Below are positions 13,586 to 26,820 of a stretch of DNA of 64,000 nucleotides, piece after piece. The notes under the pieces are model-generated. The model did not search any database, was not told the DNA's origin, and was given only the letters and a program-made list of their open reading frames with translations. Where the stretch lies: positions 18,590,392 through 18,654,391 of the forward strand of contig CM060481.1 in NCBI GenBank assembly GCA_030544235.1. Reading direction: 5' to 3'. A program made the translations under genes and the position numbers. Origin of the DNA: Lepturacanthus savala (lineage: Eukaryota > Chordata > Actinopteri > Scombriformes > Trichiuridae). How positions within the stretch are numbered: the first letter of the stretch is position 1; each line of letters opens with the position of its first letter.

Positions 13586-15404
13586 CGATGTGTTTGGTAT
13601 GTTTTTTTTTTTTTTCTTGCATTTTTCCTGAAAAGAGAAACACATTTGTCTCTTTCAGAGGGGGGCCATTACAACAGCGACTCATATATATAACGCATCA
13701 AACCGCAACACACATCAAACACAGATGAGAAATTTGTCTCCCTTCTACTGACACACACACACACACACATGTGTGCATGTAGCACAGCCCTATAACCTAC
13801 AAATCCCCCCCCCCCAGGACTTTAAAGGGATGTATCACTTCAGATTCACACACACACACACACTCTCCTGGTTTGGTTGGTAGAGTCACACACACAAACA
13901 TATCCATGGAGTTCTTCCATGTTGTCTATCTTTATGTGCTCTGCTTCCGATGTTTGCCATGCCCCCCCTCACTCCCCTTCTCCCCCCCTCCCTCTCTCTC
14001 TGCTCCTCTCATTCAGGTCAGGCTTGTTGTCAGTAAACAGAAGGAAGCAACATCAGAAAGGAACATCAGGAGAGGGGAAGTGAATAAATCATTTCTCTTA
14101 CAATAAACTCTTCCGATAGCATGCACATACACACACTTCCAGACACACACACACACACACACACTATAGCAAACAAGAAAGAAGCAGGAGGATAAACTTG
14201 TAGCATCCTGACTCAGAGAGTCTACACATATTCCTGAATTCCTTTGCATGGATGTTATCCAATCTCCATATACATTTAAATCAAAAGAAATTCAATTTAT
14301 TTGAAATGGAGGAGATTTCCTCAGCGATTATCTAAGGACTTTGCATGTGTGTGTGTGTGTATGTGTGTTGTTGACACTGGTAAGCGGGTAAACACACAGC
14401 TGGCCGCGCTCTTTGATACACCAGGAGGCCTTGAGGATATTTCACACCCTCTCCTTCACGCTCGCGTTCGGCATCGCACTTCCTCGTCCCCTTCTTCTCT
14501 CCATCTAATCTGTACAATTTCCCTCCGTCCTTCATTGACTGTAGTGACTCAGGGAGAATCGACGCACCCCCGACTGTGATCTGAGGAACGGGAGCCTTTT
14601 CATAAGCCGGCCGGCGGAGTTGTTTGTGTTCATGAGTAAGTCTGTGTGTTCCGTATGCTGGCGGAACTCCTCCGTGGATATGAGAACGATTATACTTTCA
14701 CCAAAATTCTGGTGCGATGGCAGCATAATGCAGCTAAATATGGCCAGCGACGTCTTGCCGTTCGTGGAGGACTCCCCCACTGTTTGTTGACACTCAGAAA
14801 GAGAGCCAAGCATCCCCCCGCTTCACTAGATAATTCTCCTCTGTGGCGTAGCAGAGAGAAACTTCATTAACCCCGCTGCCACACAGCCAATCCTGGAGAT
14901 GTGCATGTGTAATGTGGCTGAAAGCAGCCTTTTAATGCTGTAAACAGTAACTTGCTAGACGTCAGGATGTATTACACACTCCAGCTAAACCGTAAAGAGC
15001 TGGTCCACCAGCTTGTGTTTCATGAGCTGTGGATAAGTGCAAGAATGATGTAATAAATATTATATGAAGGCAGATATGTACTTTCAGCAACAATTCGCTC
15101 ACGTTCCACAGAAAGTTGAAACCAATATCGATTATCAGATTGTAAACCGGAGGTAGTCTTACACGGCTCTACGTTCAAAACAAGCTGTAACCACAACAAC
15201 AGACTTGTTGTCACTTGTTGAACTTGCTAGCAATGAAGGGACATGACATAGAGAAACATTAGTATTTATTTAAAGCCATGGATCTGGTAACCTACACTAC
15301 AGAACATCCACTGGGGCGGAATTTGACAACGGCTTGTGTTTAAGCGCGAAAAACACTTTGTTAGGAAAAGATCATGATTTGAAAATTATTACTTGACACA
15401 TGGC
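11391..15404. other. Gene-free flank with microsatellites
   Basis: Noncoding. (CA) tracts occur near 12230-12280, 13750-13770, 13848-13862 and 14140-14163, a (GT) tract near 13555-13580, and GA/GGGA-rich purine sequence near 12490-12545. Open frames over these tracts are low-complexity. Unique, higher-complexity stretches (about 12300-12470 and 14400-14900) carry no protein I recognise. Confidence 0.5.
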
Positions 15405-15722
15405 CAGTAATGTCCATCCATTTTCTATACCCATTTATTTCTTTGCTAGGGTCACAGGGGTCTGCTGGAGCCAATCCCAGCGTACTTTGGATGAGAGACA
15501 GGGTTACACCCCAGACAAGTCTCTGGTCTACCATGGAGCACACACACCATTCATTCACACACTCACACCTACAGGCTATTTAGAGCAATTTCAGCATGTT
15601 TTCTGGGAGAAACCCACGCAGACAAAGGGAGCACATGCAAACTCCACACAGGTTCAAGTGCTTAAAGCTGTGACCTTCTTGCTGTGAGGCAACAACTCTA
15701 TCCACTGCGCTTCCATGCCACT
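15405..15722 (+). repeat. High-copy teleost LINE-tail interspersed repeat
   Basis: It begins with 'tccatccattttctatacc'. Internal motifs include 'agggtcacagggg', 'ctggagccaatcccagc', 'catgcaaactccacaca' and 'accttcttgctgtgaggc', and it ends at 'ccactgcgcttccatgcc'. This series is one of the most abundant dispersed repeats in fish genomes and matches the consensus I know closely. Its assignment to an L2- or Rex1-type LINE 3' region is from memory. Confidence 0.85.
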
Positions 15723-17339
15723 CCTGATCAGTAATGTTAATTCCTTAAATTTAGGCATCCTTTATCATCATAGCACAAAACGGTAAAAAAAAAAAGTGAG
15801 GGGGAGTACATTTTTAAAAGTCCTCCAGAAAAGTCCAGGTTTTGCTATTTAATTATCTAGCCATCCCTGCAACCGTCCAGGCTTATATTGACGTCATCTA
15901 AACTGCGTCACTAACTCCACATCATAATTACTACAGTCGCTGGATGGGAGGACAGGCCCTAAAATGCAGTTATTTTATAGAGCTCGTTTGACTGCAGCCA
16001 AAAGCAATGAGGGAGAGTGAATCAGCACAATTCATTGCAGACCAGGAAACCAAAACAAGGTTTGGCATGAACACTTCATCACTACAAGTGACAAATTTCA
16101 CATAAAACATATTTCTTGATCTGCTGTTAATAGAGAAAACACAGAATAAACCAGGTCCATGGAAATTTTTTACTATGTGATGTTATTCTTCATGCTTTAA
16201 GTGGCTAAATAAAGCACCCAGGACCAAACTGAACCACTCAGAACTTCATTCTGCATCCATCCAATCCTCCCACTCCGTGAAGCCCACTGAGGACGGCTCC
16301 TCATGGGACACTACTCCCACTCTGCCTGGGAGCTGGAGTACATATGGAGATGTTGGAAGCACCTGGGAAATCAGGGGAGCGGAGGAAAGCAAAGGAAAGG
16401 TGAGGTCAAATCGGGGGCTTTCTTCAACTGGGTATTTCTGGGGCATTCGTGTCCACTTTGGTAAGTACTGAAAAGATGAATAATAATAATCTGAAGTTAA
16501 ATAATGACTTTGGGAGGATGCTCAGGCAGGAACTGCCATCAGAGATGGCACCTAGGCCTGCGTAAACTCTGAGCTGGGCAGCTGCCTGCATGTCGTTTAT
16601 TTCCTCCGGTATCTGCTTCCAGCACGCTTGCATGTACCAGCCAACAGGCTCCTTCTGTTCCTTTATCACACACATTGATATTCGCACATAGGGAGTGCGA
16701 AGGGAATAAATGAGCATGCGCGCGCGTGCACAAACGCGCACAGCGGAGATGAAAGGTGCAGAGAGTGAGGGGGGAAAAAATAAGAGAGAGACAGTGGAGA
16801 TTGCAGCTTAACCTCTTGGCTCCCCTGTAAAGCAGCACTTACTCTCTGGAGCCTCGCTGATAGCCATCTGTCTGGCGAGGAGAGACAGCTTCACCTTCCC
16901 AACACATCAGCACGCTCGCAAACACAAGGGCAGGCACTCACACACAGCTAGCCTACACTCATGGGTGATAAGTAGACGGGAAAAGAAAAAAAAAAAGGCT
17001 TTTTCGACTATGGCTTTGGTGCCGCGGCTTTCAACTGAAATTAAAGTTTTGATGATTCCGTGTGAGCGGAGTGGATCCCGTGACCCCCCTGAGTCTCAAC
17101 AATCAACATAGTTATTTCTCCTCATTCATATAAAGTTTCATCTCTGGCTGTGCGCCGCGTGCGCCCACAGCGACATCAACAAAAAAAAAACATCTATTTA
17201 ACGTGAGCTTGGGACAGTCACCGACAAAGAATGAGCTATAACTTGAGAATCCTGAACAGAATCCAAAACACTTTAGATTCGGGCTATAAATCTGGAGCTT
17301 AGTCAATAGCTCCCTCTCAAGGTGATGGCTGAGCTAAAG
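15723..17339. other. Gene-free flank, nothing recognised
   Basis: Mixed-composition noncoding sequence with only short chance open frames. A weak purine-pyrimidine alternating stretch 'gcatgcgcgcgcgtgca' lies near 16713. Confidence 0.45.
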
Positions 17340-17354
17340 AAAACCTTTGCAGTG

Positions 17355-17960
17355 CCCGTGCCCCCCCCCCCCCCCCCTTCTCTCCATACCGCCATCCTTT
17401 AGCCCCACTTTTAAAACATAAATTCCTTGAAATCCTCCCACTTCTCCACCTCTGCCTTCCCCCCGCAGCCCTCTCCGCTCCTCGGTGTCCTCTCCACCCC
17501 TCAATCCATCTCTGTCCTCCTGATCAATAATCAATCTGCAGGGGCCGAGGCCAGGGGCCCCGTGCCATCTGTCTCCATCGGCAGACAGAGAGAGGGGGGG
17601 GTGAGAGAGAGAGAGAGAGACGGAGGGAGGGAGGGAGGGAGGGAGAAAGAGAGGGGAGGAGGAGGAGATAGAGTTCAATCAATCTCCATCTATCTCCATC
17701 CGTGGTCAGGTCCACTCCGACGGTATAGATCATAATTTGGAGAGGTGTAATTGCTGGTCAGAGACTGGGGGTGGATGCTGTGGGGGGGAGGGGGAGGGGA
17801 GGGAGGGGTGTCAATAATGTTTCTACAGTCCAGTCCTCCCCTCTGCCCCACCTCCCCACTCTCCTGCCTGACCCAGTTTCCTTCTTTTTCTCCTCTTCAT
17901 CTCTCCCTCTCCGTCTCTGTCTTCTTCTCACTTCGCCCGCTATCTTCACTTTTCTCAATT
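17355..17960. repeat. Purine/pyrimidine strand-asymmetric tract with G-quadruplex runs
   Basis: C17 at 17361-17377 is followed by CT-rich sequence and a (GA) tract. Then come five consecutive GGG runs spaced by single A (17625-17643) and a second G-rich cluster at 17782-17809, after which CT-rich sequence returns. Both G clusters fit the G-quadruplex pattern of four or more G-triplets with short loops. Open frames here are Ser/Leu/Pro- or Arg/Glu/Gly-rich artefacts. Confidence 0.8.
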
Positions 17961-20244
17961 CAATTTACAAAGATCTACAGACCAAAACAACATAATTTAT
18001 CACTTGTCTTCTACTGTGTGTTGGTGTCTGTCTATATAAGCGTGTACGTATATGGTGTGTGTGTAGGTGTGTGTGTGTGTGTGAAGTTTCTGCTCTAATC
18101 CTGCAGGACCAGTGCCAACACTTAGCCTCCACACATGTCAGAAGAGGCCGCTGATACTTAGATAATGATCTACCGAGTAACACCTGCCTTGGAAAGAATA
18201 ACTCTTGGCTCCATAAATGAATTGTCAAACACACTTGGGAATGTTTCGCTGAGCTTGCCAAGATCCTGAGGATTTTTTTTTTTTCTAATGCGTTAATTTG
18301 ATCACACTATTCCTTAAGCAAGTATAAGCCATGTGACAGCAGTTGTCCAGCAGCGTCTCATCATGATTGTTTAAACACTGCAGACAGCTCTTTTTCTTTA
18401 TAATGATCCCTGTGGTAATTCGTTTTTACCGATTTGGCAAAAGGTTTCCTTATTTGTACCTCACTCAGCCAGAAACAGAAACTGTAACTAAACAGAAAGG
18501 TCCTTTCTTTTAGAAACATTATACACCTTTATTTTGCTCCTTAAGGGTTGTGCATGCTACACACACCCTAAAGAGTCAAAATCAGATAATAACTGATTGA
18601 CAAACATTGGTAAATAGTAAACTAAAACTTACTTTTCACCATTTAGAGTATTAGTATTAGTTTAGAGAGTATTCCATCGTGCTGTTTCCCTTAAAGTGCA
18701 CCTTCATATATCTGAAGCCTCCATGTAAATCAATATAAGTCCCCGGTGCAATCTTCGAGGTTCGGTCAGAGCTTACAGGTCTGACACTGAGTGGGTTTAA
18801 AGTGGGTAAAAAGTAATGCATCCTATAATTTCTTGGTCCCCTCTGATCTGTACAACACAAGCTCTTTCACCTGATGGAGAACTCTCCGCCCTCCTGCTCC
18901 ATCAAGCTGTGCTAACAACATTATTAACCGATCCTATCTCCCATCCTCAGTGAACGCAGCAGCTAGGAAGGATGTGCTACTTTGATAATCGGTGACTCAT
19001 GCAGCACGTGTGCATCATATCGAAAAGAGCGTTTGTTCATTTGTGAGCATTTGATAAAACTGGCCGTGATGCCCAAAAGCTTATTACGAGACTTTGTCAT
19101 GGTGTGTTTTAAGACTTCTTAAAATATTTTTCAAACCACTGCGTGCACACACACACACATACACGCACACGCACGGGCACTGACTGAGCTCCTGTAAATG
19201 AGAGTACCTAGTCTGTGAAGGATAACCCAAAGGGGAAACAAAGGGCCAATGAAACCTTAATGAGCCGGTTATGTAGCTGAAACCCGCTACAGCCGCACCT
19301 CTGCAACGATCTCCGTCTCTGATCCGCTCTCAGACCGAAAACTTCTCTCCCCAATCAGCCTGATGAGGAATCTCCCAACCAGAGGGCGAAAGACAACCAA
19401 AGATGAGGACATATACGATATATATTTCGCGTTTCTATTTTAGATTCTGCACTTCTCAATAGATCTACTCTTTGCTGTGCAAACTCAAGGGCGTCTGAAT
19501 GACAACATACCCTTAAAAATACAATTAAATTGCAGACTAGCATGCGCAATATGCAGAATTGGAAAAAGTCATTTGGAAATGATTTTTGTGGTTTACAATA
19601 GGTGTGAAATTGATGCGATTTGCCTGGCAAATCAGTGCCGGCCGCATGAAATTGTATGTATATTCCATGCCTGTATATATTTATTATTTGCTGTGGTATT
19701 TAACATCTTATCAGGATTGCCCTAAAAATACTATGAAAAATTCTACCTACCAACCGAGGATTTCATGCAGCTTACAAAAATCAACACATTTGCAAATATT
19801 TGACCACTAGGTCTTACTTTGTCATTCTTACCCATTCCCTCCATATACAGTTCATTCTGGCAAATGACAAACTAAATGAAATACTTGAATAAAGCAGTGG
19901 AGAAACATAAAGGGTGCAGATGCTTCCACACAGGTGCACTGCGTGGTACAATTAAGCAATTAACATCCGATCACAGATGGCAGGAGCTGCTCAACTGGCT
20001 AGTGTTTTCAACAAGGAACACGGACTAAAGTGACATCTGCATTTAGAGATATGCGATAGACATCGGGAAATGGGGTCGGAGACTGTGGCTGACAGCGCGC
20101 ATTTCACGATCGTGATGCTCGTACATTAGCGTGACGCGTAAGGAAGAAACAGAAAGAGCGGCTCCTCCTCAGGTGACTGGGAATGTCATCGCAGGACGTG
20201 ATCAGACTGCGTCAGGGACGACAGGATGAGAGGATGTTATAGTC
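17961..20244. other. Gene-free flank, nothing recognised
   Basis: Noncoding with a (GT) tract near 18053-18082 and a (CA) tract near 19147-19165. A high-complexity block at about 19190-19330 is free of repeats and might be regulatory; this is inference only. Confidence 0.4.
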
Positions 20245-20715
20245 AGGCTGCAAAAGCCTCTCATTACGATACAAGTTCAGTGGTGCAAAAACATACGCAT
20301 GGTATGGTTTGGGTCTACTTAGAGAAGGGTCATTGCAAATCAATACAAAGTTGTTCTGAGTGATCACTTTTATCCTATGGTGAAACTTTTTTTTATCCCG
20401 ATGGGAGTGGTCAACACCCCCGTCTGTAGGACATGGACTGATGAGTGTAAACAGGATGTGAGTCATATGCTTTGGCCTTTGCAGGCACCAACGGATCTGA
20501 CATCTGTTTTTTTGGCCGACATGTTCTCCGCCATTCACCAAAACTCCAAACGAAGCAAAAGATTTTGAAAGAACAGGGTTCATCCCCCTTAAGGGCAGGG
20601 ACTTTCATAATCAATGCCAAGGTTCGTTAAAGCTGTTCTGGTGGCACCTTACTAAGACACTTTTTTTCTCAGTTTTATTTGTCACCCGTCTGTACATACA
20701 GTATATGTGATATGC
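20245..20715 (+). repeat. Probable teleost interspersed repeat, class unresolved
   Basis: Motifs 'acaagttcagtggtgcaaaa', 'tatggtgaaactt', 'gactgatgagtgtaaacagg', 'caccaaaactccaaacgaag' and 'gtcacccgtctgta' occur in the order I recall from a dispersed teleost repeat. An open frame of 123 codons on the minus strand lies inside it and is not considered a gene. Confidence 0.45.
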
Positions 20716-22250
20716 TAATAAATTCTGAACACACTTTAAAATGATCCCGGCCTCTCCCAAAGCCCCCGTTCTCGCTGTTCCTCATCAATGCTTTCTGCTG
20801 AAACGTACAATTTGCAATATGCAGTTAATGAGTTGTTGAAGGCTGAGAATGAATCCCATTCTAGCCGTAATTGTGTAAGGTTCCCCGAGGGGGCGAGTGT
20901 GTTTGTGTGTGTGTGTGTGTGTGCCTGCGTTTCACATGGGCATCGGCATGTATGTGCGTTTCTTTTTCTTTATGTGTGTGCATGACTGTGTGTGTACATG
21001 CCTATACGTGCATGTGCGCTTGTCAGTGCGGGCAGAAGCGTCTTTAATCTTCATTTGACGACTCTCTATCAGAGAGAGGAGGGCTGGAAGAAAGAGAGAA
21101 CGAAAGAGTAATGGGAAAAGAGTGAAAATAACAGAAAACACAAATCGTCAAGAACAGAACTAGGCAAGAGACGGGGGGGAAGAGGAGGCGCGTTTATTGA
21201 ACGAGGAGGAAGATGATGTTGAGGAGATCTCGCCAGGGAGGGGAAAAAAGCTCTTTTCACACAGACCTACTTCTGTCAGTCAGCTGAACGTCACAATTTT
21301 TTTAGCGAGGAGCTTCTCTGCTAATACTTGGCAAACAGCGGATATCAGAAAAATGAAAAACATTCAAATTGTGCACTTTGCGTAGTGAGCGGGGAAGTCT
21401 AAATTTAGAAAATGTAGAATTATCAATGATGTGCAGCATGACAGTTTGTGTTTTGAGGTTTTTTTTTATGACAGAAAGGACGGGCACTCAAATTTTATAC
21501 AGACAAATACATACTGTACAAACACAGAGAGAGAAACATATGTGCATGCAACACAATAAAAAAAAAACATGGACAACTTGAAGGCACACAGGCTCACACA
21601 CACACACACACACACACACACAGCAGCACCTTATCTGCCCCAGCAGTGTTGAGTGACACTCTCCACTTGAGGAGATTAAGTGTGCTCATGCTGTGTCGGC
21701 ACAGCTTGACGTCCATTTATCCTTAAAACGCATGCGAAGCGTCTTCGCGAGCTACGCGCCAGCCACGTGCGCACGCTGCCCGCTATGTGCACGTCGCCCC
21801 CCCCCCCCTCCAAGTTCCACTGTACACACCTGTTTCTTTATTACCGCCGCTGTCACTGGAGGAAATAAATACGTCCGTAGCCGCAGGGCTTTATTTTTCT
21901 CTCGCTTGACTCGGATATTTACAGTCATTTGACTGACACTGGAACAACTGGGAAGGCGATGCAGATTTTTATGAAACTAGGCTCTTTTTCTTTGCTCATG
22001 TGTAATAGCGTGTAGGTACGCGCTTTTCATCCAACATCAGCTTTATGGTGTTTAATTGCTGTGCAGAGAGAGAAGGAGCCTGTGGCGCTTGTGGTTCCAA
22101 CAACAGCAGATTTTAACCAACACACTATAAATACACACAGGCCATCTGGGATCTAGTAGGGTACTGAGAACTCACTGGCAACTCTCTGCTGGTCCCTTTT
22201 AATGCCTGTTAACATTAGTATATTTTTAATTTCTGCCAGTTAGCAGGAAG
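20716..22250. other. Gene-free flank with a CpG-rich patch
   Basis: A (GT) tract lies near 20897-20922 and a (CA) tract near 21596-21621. A CpG-rich patch at about 21725-21800 carries a small perfect palindrome (21734-21748) and an E-box CACGTG. No protein or RNA gene is recognised. Confidence 0.45.
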
Positions 22251-22728
22251 CGACGCTACCTTTCAAAAGTTTGGGGTCACCCAGACAATTTTGCGTTTTC
22301 CATGAAAAGTCACACTTTTATTTACCACTATGAGTTGTAAAATGAATAGTGAATAATGAATTTTCCTTCAAACTTTGCTTTCATCAAATGAAGGTTAGTT
22401 TTATAGCTTCTCTTATCAGTTAAACTGCTTTGACAAAGGTTTTTCACAAGGGTTTTCCAATCATCCATTAACCTTCTGACGCAATGAGCAAACACATTGT
22501 ACCATTAGAGCACTGGAGTGATAGTTGCTGGAAATGGGCCTCTATACACCTATGTAGATATTGCACCAAAAACCAGACATTTGCAGCTAAAATAGTAATT
22601 TACCACATTAGCAATGTGTAGAGTTTATTTGTGATTAGTTTAAAGTTATCTTTATTGAAAAATACTGTGATTTTCTCTTAAAAGTAAGGACATTTCTAAG
22701 TGACCCCAAACTTTTGAAGGGTAGTGTA
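22251..22728. mobile_element. Non-autonomous Tc1-type element (MITE)
   Basis: The left end reads 'ctacctttcaaaagtttggg' at 22256-22275 with 'gtcac' next. The right end (about 22700-22728) is its reverse complement, 'gtgaccccaaacttttgaag' followed by 'ggtagtgta'. Internal words 'gcaatgagcaaacacattgt', 'gctggaaatgggcctctata' and 'caaaaaccagacatttgcag' match subterminal sequence of a Tc1/mariner-like fish transposon I know. The whole transposase region is deleted, so about 0.48 kb remains of an element normally over 1 kb. The right end is followed by TA; the left TA is eroded. Confidence 0.8.
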
Positions 22729-23239
22729 ATGTTAGGGAGAGCCCTTTTGGGTCAATCTGAGCATATTAAGGCAAAATGTACATCCTTTTTTCTCCTAATT
22801 GGTTGTAATGGAAATGGCGTCTCAGGTAGCCAGCAGAGTGGAGCTGATTGTAGCTGAATGTTGTGGATCTGTTCTGGTCTCAGAAGCAAATGTGAGCTGG
22901 TTATGGTAAAGGGCGACATATCCAGCCAATAGTATTATGCAATTCTGTGGTACTGATTTGCAGAACGTCCCTGTGTCAGATTACAGTGATAAAACCTTAA
23001 TTATTTGTCTCACATGGTCCATTACTGGAAGTTCAACTGTGTTTGATCAATTTACCTCAACTTGGGGGCGTCAGAGGCCACTTTTTTCCTCAAACATATG
23101 ATAACCCAGCTATAGAAGTATCCTATGTATGTGTGGTGGGGCAAATGCACTTTATAGGTATAAATAATAAACCATACAAATATACAAACTGATACTGTTA
23201 CATCTTTAAGGAATCACAAGCAAACCAAACAACACAACT
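22729..23239. other. Gene-free flank, nothing recognised
   Basis: AT-rich noncoding sequence between two mobile-element remnants. I see no coding, RNA or clear repeat signal. Confidence 0.4.
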
Positions 23240-23722
23240 CTGGGAAGTTTCACCCAGAGAAATAATTTTATACTATTAGCAATGAGGGCAAATAGGTTCG
23301 TCATACAAATGGGAGCAGCAGACGTGGTTCCGCTTAGAAAAATATTGTTACTTTAGCCAGAAAAATCCAGAAACTTGATTTTACTTAAATGGAAGGTGAC
23401 TATTCCTCCATTAAATTGGAAAAGATCTATCTGGAGAAAGTAATCTCAGTGGTTCCTCCAACAGATTCCACAAAACCTGGGACCCTCTAGTAACATATGT
23501 GGAAACAGGAACACAAATAATCGTACCTGGCCTGTTTAATAATTAGTAATATTAGATGCACTTATGTACTTCTTCTGCTAATTTGTTAATCATGTGTATT
23601 TTGGTTTTGGTCTATTTAGTTTCTAGTAAGTTTTTTATTCTCTACTATGCTGTTTTTTTATAGAAAATACAATTTTTGTATATGAGGAATAGAAAATTAC
23701 AAATAAAGTGTTGAAAAAAAAG
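23240..23722 (+). mobile_element. Truncated L1-like LINE, 3' end
   Basis: Translated pieces on the plus strand resemble the extreme C-terminus of L1-type ORF2. RNLILLKWK is at about 23369-23395. FHKTWDPLVTYVE, in another frame, is at 23466-23504. A short 3' tail ends in an AATAAA-containing stretch followed by an A-run at about 23701-23722. The two peptide pieces lie in different frames, so the copy is dead. Family assignment rests on those motifs only. Confidence 0.6.
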
Positions 23723-23782
23723 ATAAATATTTTCTTACTTTATTCCACAACTTTTGTTTTTCCTTTTTTTTTTCCTTTTACA

Positions 23783-24600
23783 GCCCATTAAGTTACCTGA
23801 TCAGAGCTGAGACACACAGGAAGGAGACTCCAGTCCCACCACCTCCGAGTGTCTGAAAGGACATAAAGGAATAAACTTAAATCAATAAATGGAAACAAAA
23901 AAAAGCAATGTTCAGTAATAAATCAAAAAGTAGCAAAATCAAAACAAATCCAACGGAATGAAAATAAAATGATCAATCAGAAATAACCAAAAGTAAAACA
24001 AGCTGCCTCTAAAGCATATATATAAAGTAACTACAGTCTGGCTGCTCATCTTAGATCAAAATAAACCAGAAGGCAAAAAAAGGCAAAAGAAAATAGTTAT
24101 ATCAATTACAAAAGAAAAAAAGGACATATCTAAACAAAAGCCCAAATTACAACCAAGAAAGATATTACAAGAAATAAATTTATGTTATTAAAGAACCACT
24201 CAAACTACAATAAAGAAGTAAACAACCCAAATCAGGATAACGCTGAAACACAAATTTAACCCCTCATTGTCTGTATTCGTAAACCAATCCAGCAAAGATG
24301 GAGCCTCCAGTGAATCAGACGGCAGCAGCAGAGGAGGCTGCAGGTCAGCGTCTCCCTGCACTGACCCTATAGCCACTACACAGAACCAGAGAACAGACAG
24401 GAAAAACAGGATCAGCAGGATCAGCAGCGCAAACAATGCAGCCACGTACCTGAAGCTGACGCGAGGGGACCAGGAAATTGGGGGCGTGGCTTGTGTTAAA
24501 GAGCCAGAAGGTGAGAAGCCTACCTGCATTTATGGAACTTTGCTATTAGGGCTGGGAAAAATAAGGAGGCAGGGTTGCAGACACATACCTGAACTGTAAC
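23783..24600. other. Unassigned patch with exon-like signals on both strands
   Basis: On the plus strand, a long pyrimidine tract ending in cag (23781-23783) precedes a short open stretch ending PVPPPPSV and a TGA near 23854. AATAAA hexamers follow near 23869 and 23886. On the minus strand, the same interval is bounded by 'tcctttcag' and 'cag/gtaact'. Further right, a 109-codon minus-strand frame (24529-24200) contains a strongly hydrophobic segment (ALFALLILLILFFLSVLWF) like one membrane span. A 110-codon plus-strand frame (24267-24599) overlaps it. The patch is GC-richer than its flanks and has a GC box near 24480. I recognise no family and cannot choose a strand. Confidence 0.25.
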
Positions 24601-24753
24601 AGAAGTACTCCACCTAAAGATTTTTGCTGTGAATGAGTTACAAACATAACAAATTCATGTTAGCTGTAAGTTGCTAGCTAGCTTCAAATAAAACCACATG
24701 TTCGTTTTAAACTCCTGGCTGGTTTGAATGTGTATCTATTTATTTTACTCTTT

Positions 24754-24757
<4 letters not shown>

Positions 24758-24825
<68 letters not shown>
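24758..24825. repeat. (TA)n microsatellite
   Basis: Uninterrupted alternating TA of about 34 units. Confidence 0.99.
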
Positions 24826-24827
<2 letters not shown>

Positions 24828-25425
24828 TTACATTTTTTACATTTAAGTATTCCAATGAATACCTTGTAGATTAATTAGACCCCTATATATATATATTTAT
24901 TGTATATATGACAGTATGACAGGAGAGAGTGTATTAATACTATCCCATGTTTAAAAAATGCTCAATCCATAGAGAAACATACACAGCCTGTATTCAGAAA
25001 CTGTGCCTTAAAACAAGCAGTCATGACTTACGTGAAGTTGTGATGTCACTACTATACAGTCACCACCAACACCCCCCACAGCCATTTAAAGAGGAGAAGG
25101 AGAGGCTTAGAAAAGAAGTGTCAAACTATACTGAGATGATCTCCGCTACTTAAAATATCAAAATTCCATATAAAAAACAGGAAAGTGTATAATATGGGAC
25201 ATTTAAATGGTACCAAAATAAGCAGTTAACTACTCGACCCAAAAAAGAGAGATACCAATTTGAAGGAATCAAGTAATAATTAACAACTTATACATACAGC
25301 TTTTCTGCAGTAGTGGACTTAAATAAAGTGCGGAAAGTTGATCCAAATATTTCTGACGAGTGCCACAAGTTTCTCTGGTTAATTAACCCCCCGTCTGTAT
25401 ATCAGCATGGATGAAGCCTGATGTC

Positions 25426-26554
<1,129 letters not shown>

Positions 26555-26820
26555 CAATTGTCCACTTGAGGCTGGCTCCAAAAGTCAATCCCCATAGAAA
26601 CACATATAAAACTGCACAACTTGGGGCGACCAGACAACCGATTGGTTAGGGCGCATATCGTATGGAACACAGGAACACACCTGATTCTACTAATAAAGCT
26701 CCATAGCAAGGGCCCTAATGGTTGATTAGCAGAATCAGGTGTGTTCCTGTCTGGTTGGAACAAAAACCTGCATCCACAGTAGCTCTGCAGGACCAGGGCT
26801 GCCCGACCCCTGCCCTACAC
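26555..26820. repeat. Composite teleost repeat with hairpin
   Basis: The left part has 'ggctccaaaagtcaatcccc' and 'atagaaacacat', words of a dispersed fish repeat. The right part has 'gcaggaccagggctgcccga' and 'cccctgccct', the end of another common one. Between them an exact 18-bp inverted repeat (26671-26688 and 26731-26748, 'aggaacacacctgattct') surrounds a 42-nt loop. Confidence 0.6.

Noticed and set aside
20212..20583. 123-codon minus-strand frame
   Set aside because: Coincides with a probable interspersed repeat; no protein similarity recognised.
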